Of a DNA stretch of 7,562 nucleotides, positions 5,413 to 7,562 are shown in pieces. The notes below the pieces were generated by a model that saw only the letters and a list, made by a program, of their open reading frames with translations, had not been told where the DNA came from and searched no databases. Each line of letters begins with the position of its first letter. Positions within the stretch are counted from its first letter, which is position 1. Position numbers and translations under genes: made by a program. Location of the stretch: positions 1 through 7,562 of the forward strand of contig CALMDN010000151.1 in assembly GCA_937864935.1 (NCBI GenBank), written 5' to 3'. Source of the DNA: an uncultured Bacteroidales bacterium (GTDB lineage: Bacteria; Bacteroidota; Bacteroidia; Bacteroidales; Lentimicrobiaceae).

Positions 5413-5832
5413 TTATTTTTTATCCCGGGGCTTGAGCTGGCACATGCAGGCTCCGCTGAGTTTTTCGCTTTTATCGATGATCAGCGGCAGGCCATCGTGT
5501 TCCCACTCCACGAGTCCGCCGGCCAGGTTGGCGATGTATTGTCCCAGTCCTTTTCCGATGAGTAACAGCGCTGCCTCTTTACTGTGCAGGCCGGCAGCGT
5601 CGGCAAAAATCAAAGGTTTACCGGCCGGGAGATTTTCCACATTTTCTTCGAGGATGCTCAGGGGACAGTAAATGACCTCGGGAACATCAAACATTTTATA
5701 GCGGTTCATGTATTCTTCGCGCACGTCCATGAGCACGGCTCCTTTCATGCACAGTTCATAGGCATCGCGTGGTACCAGGTGGAGGATGCCGTTGCTTTCG
5801 AACCCTTTATTTCCGAACAACTCATTCATCAT
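5413..5832 (-). CDS. Rhodanese-fold protein lacking the catalytic cysteine
   Basis: I start at the ATG at 5832, which overlaps the stop of the ArsG-like gene (ATGA); a longer frame to 5904 would lie inside that gene and has no rhodanese homology. The 139-residue product has the fold's landmarks: LMDVREEYMNRY (D36, R38), PLSIL, and the closing GGLVEWEHDGLP. The active-site loop that reads CxxGxxS in active enzymes is here FADAAGLHS, with D78 in place of cysteine, so sulfur transfer by a cysteine persulfide at that position is not possible. A C-terminal CMC (C129, C131) might substitute or bind metal. No signal peptide, hence probably cytosolic. It is translationally coupled to arsG and may regulate or scaffold that system. 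A phosphatase-like or purely binding role are alternatives. Confidence 0.8.
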   Translation of the reverse strand: MMNELFGNKGFESNGILHLVPRDAYELCMKGAVLMDVREEYMNRYKMFDVPEVIYCPLSILEENVENLPAGKPLIFADAAGLHSKEAALLLIGKGLGQYIANLAGGLVEWEHDGLPLIIDKSEKLSGACMCQLKPRDKK

Positions 5833-6530
5833 TTTACGAAGAAAATAACAACGTAATAAATCCCGACAGCGATGAACAAAACAGCCACCAGCCGGCGGAA
5901 CCAAAGCTCGAATGTTTTAATGCGGTCGTAGAATTTACCCACATTTCCGATGGCATAGGCCAGCAGCCAGGCGAACAAGATAACCGGCAGGCCGGTAGCA
6001 ACGGCGAAAATGGCCGGCAGGTAGAGCCCGCTGGCGCTTGCGATCGTCATGGGGATCAGCATCACGAAGTACAGCACACCGCTGTACGGGCAGAAAGCCA
6101 TTGCAAAGATGATCCCCAGCAAAAGAGTTCCCCCATATGTTCGACGACTCTGTTCGCCCATCTTTTCAGTCAGATTTGAAAAACCCGGCAACCTTAGTTT
6201 GATGAAATCAAGCATGAGGAGTCCGATCAGGATGAGCAGCGGCCCCAGTAGTTTTTCACCCCACCCCTGGAAGAGGTTGGTGATTTCCATTTTACTGGCC
6301 CCGAGATAGAGCAGCACACCGAGGCCCGTGTAGGTGATGGCTCTTCCGAGCGTATAGACCAGTCCTTTCAGAAAGACCCTGCGGCGGTTTTCGATGTCAC
6401 GGCTGATAAAACCGATGGCCGTGATATTTGTCGCCAGCGGGCAGGGGCTGATGGCGGTCATTAACCCAAGGATGAACGCGGTGACAGCCGCGTACTGGGA
6501 GTTGGCGAGAATATTTTCGAGTACTTCCAT
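5829..6530 (-). CDS. arsG: ArsG-family membrane protein, DsbD/CcdA-like (aminobenzylarsenical efflux permease family)
   Basis: The 233-residue product has about six hydrophobic segments, as in the DsbD/CcdA transmembrane domain: residues roughly 13-33, 53-76, 94-110, 133-157, 165-185 and 209-231. Cys-Pro pairs occur in the first (ISPCPLATNI, C30) and in the fourth (AFCPYSG, C147), the places where DsbD/CcdA carry the redox cysteines that pass electrons from cytosolic thioredoxin to outer-face proteins. The family is named for ArsG of the arsEFG cluster of Shewanella, reported as an efflux permease for trivalent aminobenzylarsenicals. The retained cysteine pair also allows a thiol-electron-transfer role. 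It lies 19 bases after the ArsF-type lipoprotein and overlaps the rhodanese gene by 4 bases. I am confident of the superfamily and moderately sure of the ArsG branch from the neighbours. Confidence 0.85.
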   Translation of the reverse strand: MEVLENILANSQYAAVTAFILGLMTAISPCPLATNITAIGFISRDIENRRRVFLKGLVYTLGRAITYTGLGVLLYLGASKMEITNLFQGWGEKLLGPLLILIGLLMLDFIKLRLPGFSNLTEKMGEQSRRTYGGTLLLGIIFAMAFCPYSGVLYFVMLIPMTIASASGLYLPAIFAVATGLPVILFAWLLAYAIGNVGKFYDRIKTFELWFRRLVAVLFIAVGIYYVVIFFVK

Positions 6531-6549
6531 AAACCAGTTGATCAGCGCA

Positions 6550-6981
6550 TCATTTCATCATCCCGTCCACGGCTTTTTTAATTTCAGCGGTGAGTTTTTC
6601 GGGGTTATTATTGGCATACAAAAAGCCTTTATCCGTAAGATCAATCCTGTTAGTACCCGAGATGACGATCAGGGTTTGGCCTTCGATCTTGTATTTTATT
6701 CCGAGGATCTCTCCCTCTTTTTCTTCCAGGTTAACGCTTTTAAAGACGATATCACCCTTTTTTACCTGTTCGGGATACAAGGTTTCAACGGCTTTTTTCG
6801 AAACATTTTCCACATTCTGGCAGGTCATGCACCGACGGGTAAAATGGAAATAATATACCTCCACTTTTTTACCGGCAGTCACCGCTGCATTGCCGGCCGG
6901 AGAGGAGGATGCAGGGCCGTTGCAGGCATAACTACCTGTGAATAAGGCCAGAAGGAGCATGAATGGAATGAATTTTTTCAT
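6550..6981 (-). CDS. arsF: ArsF-family lipoprotein with CMTC thioredoxin-like motif
   Basis: The 143-residue product has a lipoprotein signal (MKKFIPFMLLLALFTGSYAC, lipidated C20), a short low-complexity linker (SSSPAGNAAVTAG), and a domain with EVYYFHFTRRC51MTC54QNVE, a CxxC at the N-terminus of a helix after a beta strand, as in thioredoxin-fold proteins. The cis-proline region is not obvious; strands TLIVISGT and the RIDLTDKGF segment follow. The ArsF family is named for a proposed subunit of a nitrophenyl-compound nitroreductase in the arsEFG cluster; a lipidated CxxC protein next to a DsbD-like membrane protein would equally fit an outer-face electron acceptor. It follows the small thioredoxin-like gene by 9 bases and precedes arsG by 19. 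C20 plus C51/C54 are its only cysteines. Confidence 0.8.
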   Translation of the reverse strand: MKKFIPFMLLLALFTGSYACNGPASSSPAGNAAVTAGKKVEVYYFHFTRRCMTCQNVENVSKKAVETLYPEQVKKGDIVFKSVNLEEKEGEILGIKYKIEGQTLIVISGTNRIDLTDKGFLYANNNPEKLTAEIKKAVDGMMK

Positions 6982-6990
6982 AGAGCAGGT

Positions 6991-7227
6991 TTATTTTGAT
7001 GTTAATATTTTTTTGAGTTCATCCGATGAAGGAACACGCCCCCTGACCAGGACCTGGCCATCCACCACCAGCGCAGGCGTTGACATGACGCCATACTTCA
7101 TGATTTCCATGATGTCTTCCACTTTCGTGACCGTCGCATCAATCCCGTTATGTTCAATCACTTCACGGGTAAGTTTATCCAGCGTTTTACATTTCGGGCA
7201 TCCGGGCCCCAGAATTTTTATTTCCAT
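6991..7227 (-). CDS. Small cytosolic thioredoxin/glutaredoxin-like protein (CPKC)
   Basis: I start at the ATG at 7227 because MEIKILGPGCPKC is the standard opening of this family; an ATG at 7248 would add seven residues and overlap the ArsR stop. The 78-residue product has C10-P-K-C13 at the start of helix 1 and a cis-proline in VMSTPALVVDGQV (residues about 46-58), followed by RGRVPSSDELKKIL, matching the redox-active disulfide protein group often found beside arsR genes. With no signal it is cytosolic. It would supply electrons to the ArsG-like membrane protein or directly reduce a substrate. In arsEFG clusters this position is plausibly occupied by arsE, but I am not sure the sequences correspond, so I give no symbol. 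The gap to arsR is 11 bases. Confidence 0.85.
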   Translation of the reverse strand: MEIKILGPGCPKCKTLDKLTREVIEHNGIDATVTKVEDIMEIMKYGVMSTPALVVDGQVLVRGRVPSSDELKKILTSK

Positions 7228-7238
7228 AAGATGATCAT

Positions 7239-7562
7239 TTAATCGCATACTCTTTTCACCACTTTTCGCTCAAAGAACGGTCGAAACAGTTTTTTTGCTT
7301 CTTCCCAATTCTCGTTATTGATGCAGTATTTGATATAAGGGGGATTGATTTCGCCCTGTATCAACCCTGCTTTTTTTAATTCATTCAGATGTTCTGACAA
7401 GGTAGAGCGGGCGATGGGCAACTCTTCGGCCATATCGCCACTGTAACAACACTTGTGCGTATTTTCAGCCAGAAAATCCAGGATGAAGATCCTGACGGGG
7501 TGTGACAGCGCTTTCGCATACCGGGCCATCTTTTCCTGGTTTTCCGTGAAATATTTCCTGGT
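7239..7562 (-). CDS. arsR: ArsR-family metalloregulator, 5' end beyond the window
   Basis: The frame is open to the right edge (107 codons visible), and the 11 codons before the ATG at 7529 (RKYFTENQEK...) read like a normal ArsR N-terminal helix, so the true start is probably outside the window. The winged-helix core is clear: YAKALSHPVRIFILDFL, then a helix with C27-C28 (HKCCYSGDM, numbered from the ATG at 7529), the recognition helix ARSTLSEHLNELKKAGLIQGE, and a wing ending YIKYC69IN. The CC pair sits where ArsR proteins carry metalloid-sensing cysteines, and C69 or C95 could supply a third thiol. As(III) or Sb(III) sensing is therefore likely, other thiophilic metals possible. It should repress the operon that begins with it; that promoter is outside the window. 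Confidence 0.88.
   Translation of the reverse strand, partial: TRKYFTENQEKMARYAKALSHPVRIFILDFLAENTHKCCYSGDMAEELPIARSTLSEHLNELKKAGLIQGEINPPYIKYCINNENWEEAKKLFRPFFERKVVKRVCD

Noticed and set aside
5407..5421. A/T inverted repeat AAAAAATTATTTTTT at the end of the rhodanese gene as a terminator
   Set aside because: The stem contains only A-T pairs with no GC core, and half of it is coding; it would be a weak hairpin at best.
5833..5904. Upstream extension of the rhodanese protein by 24 residues
   Set aside because: It lies wholly inside the end of arsG in another frame, the extra residues resemble no rhodanese sequence, and the ATG at 5832 gives an ATGA overlap.
1..7562. CRISPR arrays, tRNA, rRNA, insertion sequences or transposase genes
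   Set aside because: No regularly spaced repeats, no tRNA-like cloverleaf or rRNA-like stretch, and no transposase motifs were seen; coding genes fill almost the whole window.

Overview
Every gene I can support in this window lies on the minus strand, so transcription runs from the right edge (about 7562) to the left edge (1). The style points to a member of the Bacteroidota: short MKKF-type lipoprotein and signal sequences, a TAnnTTTG-type -7 box upstream of the gene at 287-1030, mostly starts without Shine-Dalgarno sequences, and a small outer-membrane beta-barrel with an N-terminal CC. The HdrA-like and ferredoxin-like proteins suggest an anaerobe. This assignment is inference.

Right block (about 5413-7562) resembles an arsR-arsEFG-type organoarsenical resistance cluster. 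It holds an ArsR-family repressor with a CC pair at the metal-sensing position, a small CPKC thioredoxin-like protein, an ArsF-family lipoprotein with CMTC, and an ArsG-family membrane protein with a DsbD/CcdA-like pair of Cys-Pro motifs. A rhodanese-fold protein without its catalytic cysteine follows, overlapping arsG by ATGA.

Middle block (2966-5330) is the unusual part. It holds a stand-alone HdrA N-terminal-like domain, a small two-cluster ferredoxin and a fusion of a DGC (putative zinc-binding) domain to a complete GcvH-like lipoyl domain. Two further stand-alone DGC proteins follow. Most junctions overlap by 4 to 8 bases or are separated by about 10. There is no glycine-cleavage gene in the window, so the lipoyl domain probably serves something else, comparable in principle to the lipoate-binding proteins of the sHdr sulfur-oxidation pathway. 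This cytosolic Fe-S/lipoyl/zinc-thiol module beside arsenical genes is the best candidate for an undescribed system. Strong Shine-Dalgarno-like sequences precede three of its five genes and none elsewhere in the window.

Left block (1-2928) is an envelope module: a membrane-anchored thioredoxin (CSAC), a lipoprotein with an Ig/PKD-like fold, an outer-membrane beta-barrel, a secreted protein with two degenerate thioredoxin folds, and the start of a FtsX/MacB-type ABC permease. Two similar 18-bp palindromes spaced 28 bp apart cover the promoter of the secreted protein gene and suggest a second, separately regulated transcript.

Working model (inference): ArsR senses a thiol-reactive metalloid, cytosolic thiol, Fe-S and lipoyl proteins bind or reduce it, an ArsG/ArsF relay or pump moves electrons or the product across the inner membrane, and the envelope proteins handle it outside. 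Vicinal or closely spaced cysteines recur in nearly every product.
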